NCBI GenBank assembly: GCA_964624795.1
Contig: CAZUZS010000033.1
Span: 1 to 48,827, forward strand
DNA from: CAZUZS01 sp964624795
Lineage (GTDB): Bacteria > Calditrichota > Calditrichia > RBG-13-44-9
DNA: 48,827 nucleotides
Reading direction: 5' to 3'
In this document: positions 35,210 to 43,998 of the stretch, in pieces
How positions within the stretch are numbered: position 1 is the first letter of the stretch
Layout of the letters: each line of letters opens with the position of its first letter
The notes under the pieces: generated by a model
What the model saw: only the letters and a program-made list of their open reading frames with translations
What the model was told of the DNA's origin: nothing
Databases searched by the model: none
Made by a program: the position numbers and the translations under genes

Positions 35210-36460
35210 TCAGTCGCGATTTTCTGCAATCAGTTTCTCCGCCAGGCGCTGCATTTCCACGCCCGCCTCACGGGGTGAAATCTGGTTATTAAAAATTCCC
35301 TGATATGCGGGACGCATGGCATCCCAGATCCAGCGCAATTCCGTAACCACCGGCATTGGCTTGCCAACCAGCATCTGGTCATAGGCATTCCGCAAGAGCT
35401 CATTATTCTGCACTTCCGGGGATTGCAGGGCATCTTTTCGCGACGGGATCGTCCCAAACTGCTTCGAGAAATCGATTTCCACTTTCGAGCTTGTCAAATA
35501 ATGCACCAGCTCAGTGGTAATCTTCAGTTTTTCGCCTTCCAAATTCGCATTGAAGACATAGCCCAGAGGCGAAACCATCGGCGTAGGCCACAGGCCGGTT
35601 TCATCAATTTTGGGAATTCTGGCAATCCCCATGTTGATGCCGTGGGCCAGATAAGTCCCCCAAGACCACGGGCCGTTGATAATCATCGCTACCCGCTGAT
35701 CCAGGAAAAGCGCATTGGCGGTTTCGTAATCGCACTCGCGCGGTATAATCTTGTATTTATATGCCAGATCGTGAATCAATTGTGCCGCTTTTGCCACTGC
35801 CGGTGTATCCAGGGTAGGCCTGTCTTTATCATCTATGATCCACCCACCATAGCCCCCGATGAACGGCACCACAAAAAACGGCTCGATAAAATTCCAGGCG
35901 AGTGCGTAATTATCGGGCGAGCCGTCGCCGTCAGCATCTTTGACGAGGGTTTCGCCCATTTTGACCAACTCTGAAATTGTCTGGGGAGGTGAGGCAACAA
36001 GGTCCTTGTTGTAAACCAGGCAGAGGTGATTGCCTACCCGGTCGGCAATTTGAAAAAGATGTCCGTGGAAATTTGTATTAGCGGGGAAGGGTTCCACCAG
36101 AAAACTGTCCAAAAATTGCTGGTTAAATGTATTTTCCAGCGGCTTGATAACTTCCAGTTCGGACAACGGTCCGATAAAATCGCTGGGGCAGTGCAGCAAT
36201 GCAGGGCCCTCGCCGGCTAATGCAGAGATGATGAAATTCGTTCGTAGCTCTTCAGTCTGGTAGAACATCTGGCTGAATTCGTAATCGGGGTAACGACGCC
36301 CGAACTCGTCCAGCTTTTGCTGAAGCAATGCCCTCTCCACCGGCCGCAAGGCAGACCAAATCACGATTCTGGGTTTGGACGAACCGAAGCAGCCCCACTG
36401 GCCAATAAGAATGACAATTACCAGCAAAACTACATAAACAGATGTTCGTTTTTCTTTCAT
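35210..36460 (-). CDS. Extracellular sugar-binding lipoprotein (MalE/SBP type 1)
   Basis: 416 residues from ATG 36460, with a lipoprotein signal ending in LIGQWGC (C24). A longer reading needs a TTG at 36502 and is not favoured. The family pattern is clear: IVIWSALRPVERALLQQKLD at the first strand, LVYNKDLV near the hinge, DADGDGSPDNYAL, the NGPWSWGTYLA segment that is hallmark of MalE-like proteins, and PLGYVFNA. It captures oligosaccharides in the periplasm for the MalF/MalG-like permease. No ATPase gene follows in the window, so a shared MsmX/UgpC-type ATPase elsewhere is expected. Expression probably starts from the promoter at 36533-36561. Confidence 0.9.
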   Translation of the reverse strand: MKEKRTSVYVVLLVIVILIGQWGCFGSSKPRIVIWSALRPVERALLQQKLDEFGRRYPDYEFSQMFYQTEELRTNFIISALAGEGPALLHCPSDFIGPLSELEVIKPLENTFNQQFLDSFLVEPFPANTNFHGHLFQIADRVGNHLCLVYNKDLVASPPQTISELVKMGETLVKDADGDGSPDNYALAWNFIEPFFVVPFIGGYGGWIIDDKDRPTLDTPAVAKAAQLIHDLAYKYKIIPRECDYETANALFLDQRVAMIINGPWSWGTYLAHGINMGIARIPKIDETGLWPTPMVSPLGYVFNANLEGEKLKITTELVHYLTSSKVEIDFSKQFGTIPSRKDALQSPEVQNNELLRNAYDQMLVGKPMPVVTELRWIWDAMRPAYQGIFNNQISPREAGVEMQRLAEKLIAENRD

Positions 36461-36532
36461 GCTTCTATTCGGTCTTGTCTTGTAAATTGGCGTAATCCTC
36501 AATCCTGCCTGGAATATCCCGCCTCCATTTTA

Positions 36533-36561
36533 ATTATATTTCTCTAATGTTAACGCTAACG
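36533..36561 (-). promoter_or_regulatory. malE promoter with overlapping TTAACGCTAA operator
   Basis: A perfect TATAAT (36538-36533, minus strand) has the near-palindrome TTAACGCTAA (36550-36559) covering the expected -35 position at 17 bp spacing; the -35 itself (CGTTAG) is poor. The site differs by one base from the trmB site at 32972-32981. The 36503-36847 gap holds this promoter, the terminator at 36779 and no gene. Confidence 0.55.
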
Positions 36562-36778
36562 TGGTTCCTTGTTCAGTTTTTGCCGCATCGAAATATTTTC
36601 GATTTATTGTATTTTTCTTTCCCTATTTTAATTACATCTTTGCCTGCAAGGCAGCCTGCCCGAATCCATCATCAAACAAGTTGGGCCTGAAAAAATGATT
36701 CGTTATTATTCGTTCAGACGCAAAAGGTCCGCATCAGATCCGTGCTACGGCCTGAACACTTGTAAATTTTCAATTTAA

Positions 36779-36814
36779 ACAGGAGACCCTAAACAGGGGT
36801 CCAGGATCTCCTGT
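36779..36814 (-). terminator. Hairpin terminator after the carbohydrate-binding protein gene
   Basis: ACAGGAGA/TCTCCTGT arms (8 bp) enclose a smaller CCCT/GGGG stem, 33 bp after the stop. Only a short T-stretch follows, so termination may be partial. It separates the receptor gene run from the ABC gene run. Confidence 0.55.
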
Positions 36815-36847
36815 CAAACATAATGAATCAGAAGGAAGATTTTGCAA

Positions 36848-38866
36848 CTACTTGACAAGCACCATCTTCATGGTTCTGTCATAATTTTCAGTTTTCAACC
36901 TGTAATAATAGATGCCGCTGCCAACCTGAACACCGTGATCGTTGGTACCGCTCCACTGCACGACATGCGCACCAACCTGCTGCTTGCCATCGATCAGGGT
37001 TCGGACTTTGCGTCCCAGCACATCATAAACAGCCAACTGAACATCCATAATCTTTGGCAATGTAAAGCTGATGGTAGTCACCGGGTTGAACGGATTCGGA
37101 TAATTTCGCTGTAAGGTGGGAGTTTTTATTACACTCACATCGCCAGGGTTATCGATGCCCACGGTATGCGTGGCAAAATCCCATCGCCAGTAGAAATTAG
37201 GATTGATCGAGCCGAAATCGCTCTGAATGGTGAATTGTGGCTGAGATTCGTTGATGTTCTGGAAATGATTCAGACCATAACCGGTGTTTCCGCCCTCGTT
37301 ATCGCCGGCACGAATTCCGAATTTGAATTCCTGGCCAATAATGTCAGAGCTGTCCGGCGAGAACAGATGCTGGTATGAATAGATTGAATCCCCGGCAGTC
37401 ATATCGCCATGGGTACCATCGTCATACATCCGATATGGGGCCAGACCGGTAGGATCCCATGGCTGCCAATTCGCGGTTCCGTTTCCGGGGCCATTCATAT
37501 AAACACCCCACACAAAAATAGAATCTTGCTGGCCGGGATAAACCCATCCTGTCGGCGGCTGTCCCTGAATATTCTGAATAGTGTCGCCAGAAAGGAGAAC
37601 CTGATAGTAGGGCGGCCGCAAATCGCAGGTGTAGGTTACCAGCACGGGGGTACTCATGGACTGTGTATTTCTGAAACGAGGCATACGGTGTAGCGCAACG
37701 GGATCGTTTACGACATCCTGGGCCTCAACAACTGTAGGCGGAGGATTGTCAACATATACCTTGCGTTTTTCCTGTGAGCTGGTGCTTGGATCGTTAAAGT
37801 CAAAGAAGATTTCACGATAATCGCTGCCATTTTTCACATTGTAATACTGGTACTGAATATCAGCGCCAAAAGCGATGTCCCTGACTTTTACCGTTGTTTC
37901 ATAGAAATTGGTGAGAAACACGTTGGTCAGGGTGTCTTCCTCAAATCGGGCAGTGAAATTATACCCATAACGAACAATCAGTGTATCACCGATGGTAAAA
38001 CCATTTTCATTGATCGCCTGGGTTAAGTCAGCATAAAAATGCACATCTACCGAATCTGATCCTGCTACTCCCGGCGGTGTGTCATTCCAATATTTCCACG
38101 ATATTGTGGTATCGCTGCGCACCACTGTGCCACGGTTTTCGTTGTTGGGGAACATCCCATGCCCGGTGATATTCTCGGTATTGTTCCAGTCGTTGCCGAT
38201 TGCAAAACGGTAATAGACACTATCAACCGTGTTGTTCGATGCGTAAGCAGTCGACGGATTGGCTTCTTTTAAATGATACGAATAATAGGTGCTGGTCGGA
38301 CTTTCCCTGGTCAACTGATAGGTGCCGGGGCTCCACATATTGGCTGCGCCGTCCGGTGCAGGAAAATCACCAACAATAGAGACAACATCGGTGGCAGGAT
38401 TGAAACCCTGGTTGGCAACCATGTTTACCCGGAAATAAATATCGAAACTATCGGATGGGGTATAAGGCGGTTGAGTCGCACTGATGTAGTCCAGATCCAA
38501 TGTCATATCGCTGGCAGGAACAACAAAAGTACGGTTGTCGTGATTTTCCCACCAATCGTAGGTGGCACCGGTTGTCTGGTCCAGACGGGTGGCGCCGTAC
38601 TTATATTCGACAGTTGTGCCAACAGTGCTGACATCGAATGTTATGGTGGCCTGCCAATAGTCGCCACCCACGCATGTCATCGCAGGTGCGGTATCATTCC
38701 ACTGCAGAGGTGCGGTGCCACCCCGAACCTGAATGACGTCGGTGGAATCAGTAAATCCTTCCGCCGTCGATGTGTTCACGCGAAAGGTGATGTTCACCTG
38801 CGCGCTCGCAAAACCTACTGCCAGTAATAACAGTATTACCGACACAAACACAGTATACTTCTTCAT
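36848..38866 (-). CDS. Secreted carbohydrate-binding protein with type IX sorting tail
   Basis: A 672-residue protein with a signal peptide (about 1-22, cleavage at ASAQ). At least three starch-binding-like modules follow, each opening with a strand such as VNITFRVN, FDIYFRVN or VDVHFYADL and including VEYKYG or VYYRFAIG strands, as in CBM20-like folds. A further beta-sandwich (about 400-575) and a type IX tail (about 585-672: LQRNYPNPFNPVTT, GSGIYYYRL, MKMVLVK) complete it. No catalytic residues are recognised. It probably binds alpha-glucan at the cell surface, a role comparable to SusE/SusF, but it is not homologous in any way I can show. AAGGAG precedes the ATG. It is the last gene of the receptor run. 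Confidence 0.75.
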   Translation of the reverse strand: MKKYTVFVSVILLLLAVGFASAQVNITFRVNTSTAEGFTDSTDVIQVRGGTAPLQWNDTAPAMTCVGGDYWQATITFDVSTVGTTVEYKYGATRLDQTTGATYDWWENHDNRTFVVPASDMTLDLDYISATQPPYTPSDSFDIYFRVNMVANQGFNPATDVVSIVGDFPAPDGAANMWSPGTYQLTRESPTSTYYSYHLKEANPSTAYASNNTVDSVYYRFAIGNDWNNTENITGHGMFPNNENRGTVVRSDTTISWKYWNDTPPGVAGSDSVDVHFYADLTQAINENGFTIGDTLIVRYGYNFTARFEEDTLTNVFLTNFYETTVKVRDIAFGADIQYQYYNVKNGSDYREIFFDFNDPSTSSQEKRKVYVDNPPPTVVEAQDVVNDPVALHRMPRFRNTQSMSTPVLVTYTCDLRPPYYQVLLSGDTIQNIQGQPPTGWVYPGQQDSIFVWGVYMNGPGNGTANWQPWDPTGLAPYRMYDDGTHGDMTAGDSIYSYQHLFSPDSSDIIGQEFKFGIRAGDNEGGNTGYGLNHFQNINESQPQFTIQSDFGSINPNFYWRWDFATHTVGIDNPGDVSVIKTPTLQRNYPNPFNPVTTISFTLPKIMDVQLAVYDVLGRKVRTLIDGKQQVGAHVVQWSGTNDHGVQVGSGIYYYRLKTENYDRTMKMVLVK

Positions 38867-38924
38867 AGGATCGCTCCTTAGTTTTGGTTGTGAATCCGTT
38901 AATTAGGTTAATAGAATTATTTAT

Positions 38925-39953
38925 TTAAAAAGATATACCAATTCCATAAGTATGAATTTGCTGTAAAATCCCATAATCGTTGTAGGCATACTCAAAACTC
39001 ACCTGACCAAGGCTCGGGAAAAAATATTTAATCCCAAGACCCGCAGTCAATCCTTCCTCGGTATCGGGCCGCATCAGCGATTTATACCCGGCGCGCAAAA
39101 AGAATATCTGGTTCCAGTTGAATTCCCCGCCAACATTAAGGATGGTTGAATTATCGCTGGGTATCATGGCGTCGGTGGCAATCAGCAGAGCGCTTTCCCC
39201 GGCTTTGAAGATATTCATGGAGGCGCCTACCCGGTAGAACAATGGCAGCGGCCAGGATGCAGTGCGCAACTCAGAGCCAATCGTTGAGTTATTGCCTAAG
39301 TGACTGGGATCCTGATCGTAAGGATGAACCAGGTCTTTTCCTTCCATGCGCATATCAGTTCCAAAATTGGTGATGCTCATTCCCAAACGCATTCCGTTAA
39401 AGCGAGTGATGTATAGCAAGCCGACATCCAACGCATAGCCGGTGGCGGATTCATGATATATCTTCTGTTGAATAATTTTCACAGAACCGCCGATTGAAAA
39501 ACGATCCGTCAGGCTGCGGGCGTATGAAACTGCAGCATATAAATCCTGGGCGCTCCATCGCTCGCCGGTACCGTCCGGATCGTGCACCGTAGTGACCTCT
39601 TCGTCCCCATAGTCCAGTATACCCAGGTTAACTCCGACAGCATTTCCGCCATTCAGGTTCATCACAAGCCCCGCCCAGTTATATTGGGTGCCAACAAACC
39701 AGGAGGTGTGGGCAAAATTCACCTGGGTTTTCCCGAGGCGGGAAATGGCGCCGGGATTCCAATATAGCGCCGATGCATCATTTGCCATGGAGACATAGGC
39801 ACCGCCCATGGCGGTGGCTGCCGCGCCAATATTTATTCCCAGGAAAGGAGCTGCGGAGGTTCCCACTTTGTCCTGAGTGATGCCGGATTTCATGCACACA
39901 GTCAGGAGGAAAAAAACCGCCACCGGAATGTACCATTTATTTTTGGGTTTCAT
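38925..39953 (-). CDS. PorV/PorQ-like outer-membrane barrel protein
   Basis: A 342-residue protein with a signal peptide (about 1-27) and the conserved PorV/UPF0164 N-terminal motif: FLGINIGAAATAMGGAYVS, then NDASALYWNPGAISRL. Amphipathic strands follow, ending in the terminal strand YGIGISF. PorV-family proteins shuttle type IX cargo at the outer membrane; many FCB genomes keep extra copies beside TonB receptors. Here it sits between the FN3-type giant protein and the carbohydrate-binding protein, both secreted, and may serve their surface attachment. GAGG precedes the ATG. Confidence 0.82.
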   Translation of the reverse strand: MKPKNKWYIPVAVFFLLTVCMKSGITQDKVGTSAAPFLGINIGAAATAMGGAYVSMANDASALYWNPGAISRLGKTQVNFAHTSWFVGTQYNWAGLVMNLNGGNAVGVNLGILDYGDEEVTTVHDPDGTGERWSAQDLYAAVSYARSLTDRFSIGGSVKIIQQKIYHESATGYALDVGLLYITRFNGMRLGMSITNFGTDMRMEGKDLVHPYDQDPSHLGNNSTIGSELRTASWPLPLFYRVGASMNIFKAGESALLIATDAMIPSDNSTILNVGGEFNWNQIFFLRAGYKSLMRPDTEEGLTAGLGIKYFFPSLGQVSFEYAYNDYGILQQIHTYGIGISF

Positions 39954-39981
39954 CTTTAAACCTCAAATTTATTTCTTTCGT

Positions 39982-42900
39982 TTATTTTATTACCGCAAAC
40001 TTGCCACGTTTTTTGCCGGCAGGCGAATCCACCACGTAGAAATAAACGCCATAGGCAATGTCCAGATTTTCTTTGGTTTTCAGATCCCATGTGATGGTGC
40101 CATTAAAGAGAGAGTTATCACCTTCCAAGGTAGCGACATGCTCTCCACGCGCAGTGAAAATATATATTTTCGCATTTTGCGGCAGGTGCGTGAAATAGAT
40201 ACGGCGTTCGCCTCTTCCGCTGGTGACACTGGGCGGCAACGGCGGCTCAAATTCATGTGAGACAATATAAGGATTTGGAACCACCCGGATTTCGTCCAGA
40301 GAATTCTTTGCTTCGGAGGCAACTACCTCCGGCATTTCGGTGCGGAAGGTAAATTTGTCAAATTTGTTGAATGGGAACTTGGATTTTAGATCCAGCACTT
40401 CCCCCCCTACGAATTGATACGGCTGGCCGCTGTCAGGTGGCGTAAGTGTAAATTGCCAGGTGTAGATCGTAAATTGGCCTTCAGGATCTTTCTCAAAAAA
40501 AGCGACCCGCTCATTTACAGAAGGCAACATATCACCATCCATATCGCCGTGAAAATATTCAACCTTATAGCCGCCGGTGGTATTATAAATACTGAATTTT
40601 CGGGGTGTGGGAGGGATAATAGTGCTGTAAAGGGCAGAAGTAGTATCAACCACATGATCGGAAATACGCAATTCGTAATTGGATGGGAAATATACTGGCT
40701 TCAGCTTTATGCCACCCGGGAGACTCGAGACTTCGAAATTGAATTGAAAACCATAATTCACGTCAGGATTGTTCCACTTCGGTGTAACACCGGCCGATTC
40801 GGTTCGCCAAATGTTATTGAAGGTCAAGTTGAGACCATCAAAATTATCGGCATCTTTAACCCTAACTAATGCCGGATTACCCTGCATATATTCGCTGAAG
40901 TACACCGGATGATACTGATACCGGATCATATAGGTTTTGTTGTCCAATGCGCCATGGTAAGACGCCCGTATTTTCCCGCGGGCATAATCCAGCGTATACA
41001 AAGAATCCGGGATGACGTTGCTTAGCTCATCCTGAACAATCACACTGGCCTGATCAACATTCTCGCGTGGCAAAGTGACATCATTGGTATCGTTGGCGAC
41101 AAACCTGTCGATATATTCATAAAGATCTTTCACCGCATAATGGGTGGTAATCGCCTCCAATTCTTTGGGATCCCGAAAATCCAGGTTTGGCTCACCGGGA
41201 GTGGGCTTGCCGTCTCCCTCCCCTTTATCATGGGTATTGGCGATCCCATCTTCGCCCACATCATCTGCTAATGTCCAGTTGTGATTGTTGTCGATGCCGT
41301 CGTTGGATGTATCCCAAAAGTACAACTCATAGTCATGACCGGTGAGTGCTGTGGGGTCAATCACATTATATTGGACTGTACCGAAACCATCGCCTTTTTC
41401 ATGCTGCAAATCCTCTGTGGTTTTGGGCGTTTTATAGCCGGCAACCGGCGCAGATGGGGTTACAGCGACTGTGTTTATATCCAGTGTTATTTCACCGGTC
41501 GACCCCTGAGTTATCTGTTTGGTGCATTCGGAGGGAATTACGCCGGTCGTATCCAATACCTCTCCCAGGGCATTTGTAAATACAGACCCGCGATCATAAG
41601 AAACAACCGCATAATAATAGGTACGACCATTTTCGACTTCATTATCCACATAGGAGTGCACCAGTCCGCTATCGCTTCCCAGGTAATAGGACCATCCCTG
41701 CAAAGTCTGCTGGATTTTGTAGGGCGGATAGTACCAGCCTTGTATTCCATCTTTCAGATCGAAGACCTTCAATGCTTTGTATGAAGCCACGCTGCCGGAG
41801 GAATTGGTTACAACATACGCATCATTAAAAGCTGGATCGGTGGATCTGTAAATTTTATATCCCTCAAAATCATAGGTGCGCAGGATGGGATCAAAGGACT
41901 GCTCAGCCGCACGATCCCAATAAAGCGTTACACTGTTATCGCCGGCAACCGCCCTAACGGTCGGTTTTTGAGGTGCTACTGGAAATCGGTAATCTGCATT
42001 GTAAATAGTTCGTACAGTTTTCAGTTTCTGAATCATCTCATCTCTTGTCCAGGCATAAATTAATGCCAGGGAAAGCCGTTCGGTTTGTCCCGCAGTTAAA
42101 GGAAAATAGCCACTGCTGTAAACGAAATCGCCGTCTTCCCCTGCTGTGGGTTGGCCGTTCTGAATAGATGCAGGCACATCGAAATAACCAGGCCGCATAC
42201 GTCCCCACATTTCTTCATCATCCCACATGGCAATGTCGCCGGCGGGGACGAAATATTGAAAACTGGCCAGCCCAATCTGATCCGACTCATCTTTGTCGGT
42301 CTGATCAAAGTTGGGCTCACCGGGCGTGGGTACGCCATCATATTCACCAAAATCACCGGTTCCCGGAATTCCGTCCGCACCCACGTCATCTATCAGGTTG
42401 CCATTCTCATCATAAATCAAAGCGCCCGTGATTTGGTTGCGGCTCCAATCGTGGTCGTTGTCAAGGCCGTCATCCCGCCGCTCGTCCACCATCTCATCGT
42501 CCAATCCATTACCGTTGATATAATTCACATATCTGACCGGGTTAATAATATCAAACAAAACATTCCCCTGGGCATCGACCCGCACCTGCCGATAATGGAG
42601 GTAATAATTTTCATCTATCAAACCATCCAGGTCATTATCTTTGCCATCATAGGCATTGGAGCTTATCCGCTGAACCCCAGCCACTGTGACTACATTTCCT
42701 TCAACGACGCTGGTTACACCTGCCACAATATGAAAGGTATCGCCGAGGGAAACCACCGTGGTATCGGGAGATTTCAAGGTAATAACTTTACGTATATATT
42801 TGACAATATCCTTGTTATAAAGGTTAGAATGTTCCACAACCTTCTGAATGGTGACAATTTTGTTCCTTTCACCCTGGCCGGGTATTGTATTTACCAGGGT

Positions 42901-43962
42901 AACTGGCGCGAAGTCATTTTCTGTGAAAAGGGGCGAAGTTAGTGTTTGGCCGTTCTCCGCATCATGATCGTTATCAATTCCATCGAAGGGGTTGCCGGGG
43001 CTTTCCAGGAAAGCATAACCTACCAGGCCAACCGGTCCCTGCCAAAAAGGGTTATCCGAACAATCTCCCGGCGGCGGGTAATCACCGGTATAGGTCAAGT
43101 CTTCAGCTACGTCAAAAAAGGACCAATCATCGTTGTATTCCTGTGGTGTATCATCAGCTCCGGTGACACCAACATAAGTTCCCACCAACATCCCGAACGA
43201 GGTGCGGGGATAGGTGTAATCCCCTTCGTTCTTAATCTCATAAACCCAAAAAATGTTGTCCTGGGCAAGGATCTGCTGCCATTGCAGGCCGCGCACTCTC
43301 ACAGTCAATCCAAGCCCATGCCGCTGTGGATTGGTTGAATCGGGCAGGAACTGAAGCTGAAATTCATTATTATTGGGGTTGCTGAATTCATCATCAGCAT
43401 TATCATCCATCACAAAATATGTTTCCAGATCGGCATTGGGGACCTTGCCAAAGAGCCCATTCCACGAACCGGGCCAGCCCGGATCACTGGCATCATTCAT
43501 TTTATCGGGCCAGGATGACGGCCAGCTATTTTTATTGGAACTTATAGCAGGCGAATTATAGGCTTCGTTAAAATAACCACGTACCGGTTCAAATGCCCGC
43601 CTCACACCCGTCGGAGTCTGATCAAATCCGCCGGAAGACGGACGATCAACCGGGCAGTCAATTACCCAGTGAAAAGTGGTATCTCGCATACCGCCATGAT
43701 ATTGATATTGGCCAGGCACTTCTGCAGCAACCAGTGGACTGACATCGCCAACATAACCATTCGTATCATAAATCCAGGCGCCCCGAGGTCCTTTATTTGC
43801 CGGTTGACCGATTACACCCCAGTTGCCAAAAACCGTTTTAACCTGGTTACCATTTAAGATTCCACTTCTTCGATAAACCGCACCGCTTTCCTGGCCTAAG
43901 CCAAAATCGGGTAGTAGAAAGATAAAGATAAGGAAAAGCAAACCTATTTTATTTCTGGTCAT
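39982..43962 (-). CDS. Large secreted FN3/calcium-binding-motif protein of the glucan locus
   Basis: A 1326-residue protein with a signal peptide (about 1-23). It has no catalytic signature I recognise. Acidic DxDNDxDG-type calcium loops occur near 327-337 and 439-452. A longer module, DGxDNxHxW ... DDVGxDGI ... DGxPTPGEPNxD, occurs twice (498-556 and 888-930). An FN3 domain covers about 664-790 (PTVRAVAGDNSVTLYWD). The C-terminus (about 1245-1326) is a FlgD-Ig/type IX-like domain ending YGVYFYVVDSP and KRGKFAVIK, lacking the NYPNPFNP entry motif but with VVPNPYIV. Proteins of this type are common partners of TonB receptors in Calditrichota/KSB1-like genomes. It occupies the place of SusD after the receptor; a ligand-capturing role is inference. 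Confidence 0.7.
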   Translation of the reverse strand: MTRNKIGLLFLIFIFLLPDFGLGQESGAVYRRSGILNGNQVKTVFGNWGVIGQPANKGPRGAWIYDTNGYVGDVSPLVAAEVPGQYQYHGGMRDTTFHWVIDCPVDRPSSGGFDQTPTGVRRAFEPVRGYFNEAYNSPAISSNKNSWPSSWPDKMNDASDPGWPGSWNGLFGKVPNADLETYFVMDDNADDEFSNPNNNEFQLQFLPDSTNPQRHGLGLTVRVRGLQWQQILAQDNIFWVYEIKNEGDYTYPRTSFGMLVGTYVGVTGADDTPQEYNDDWSFFDVAEDLTYTGDYPPPGDCSDNPFWQGPVGLVGYAFLESPGNPFDGIDNDHDAENGQTLTSPLFTENDFAPVTLVNTIPGQGERNKIVTIQKVVEHSNLYNKDIVKYIRKVITLKSPDTTVVSLGDTFHIVAGVTSVVEGNVVTVAGVQRISSNAYDGKDNDLDGLIDENYYLHYRQVRVDAQGNVLFDIINPVRYVNYINGNGLDDEMVDERRDDGLDNDHDWSRNQITGALIYDENGNLIDDVGADGIPGTGDFGEYDGVPTPGEPNFDQTDKDESDQIGLASFQYFVPAGDIAMWDDEEMWGRMRPGYFDVPASIQNGQPTAGEDGDFVYSSGYFPLTAGQTERLSLALIYAWTRDEMIQKLKTVRTIYNADYRFPVAPQKPTVRAVAGDNSVTLYWDRAAEQSFDPILRTYDFEGYKIYRSTDPAFNDAYVVTNSSGSVASYKALKVFDLKDGIQGWYYPPYKIQQTLQGWSYYLGSDSGLVHSYVDNEVENGRTYYYAVVSYDRGSVFTNALGEVLDTTGVIPSECTKQITQGSTGEITLDINTVAVTPSAPVAGYKTPKTTEDLQHEKGDGFGTVQYNVIDPTALTGHDYELYFWDTSNDGIDNNHNWTLADDVGEDGIANTHDKGEGDGKPTPGEPNLDFRDPKELEAITTHYAVKDLYEYIDRFVANDTNDVTLPRENVDQASVIVQDELSNVIPDSLYTLDYARGKIRASYHGALDNKTYMIRYQYHPVYFSEYMQGNPALVRVKDADNFDGLNLTFNNIWRTESAGVTPKWNNPDVNYGFQFNFEVSSLPGGIKLKPVYFPSNYELRISDHVVDTTSALYSTIIPPTPRKFSIYNTTGGYKVEYFHGDMDGDMLPSVNERVAFFEKDPEGQFTIYTWQFTLTPPDSGQPYQFVGGEVLDLKSKFPFNKFDKFTFRTEMPEVVASEAKNSLDEIRVVPNPYIVSHEFEPPLPPSVTSGRGERRIYFTHLPQNAKIYIFTARGEHVATLEGDNSLFNGTITWDLKTKENLDIAYGVYFYVVDSPAGKKRGKFAVIK

Positions 43963-43998
43963 AACGACTAACCTCGTTGGATTATTTTCAGTACTCTT

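Noticed and set aside
36461..36502. TTG start of the sugar-binding lipoprotein at 36502
   Set aside because: It would place 14 extra residues before a well-formed lipoprotein signal beginning at ATG 36460.
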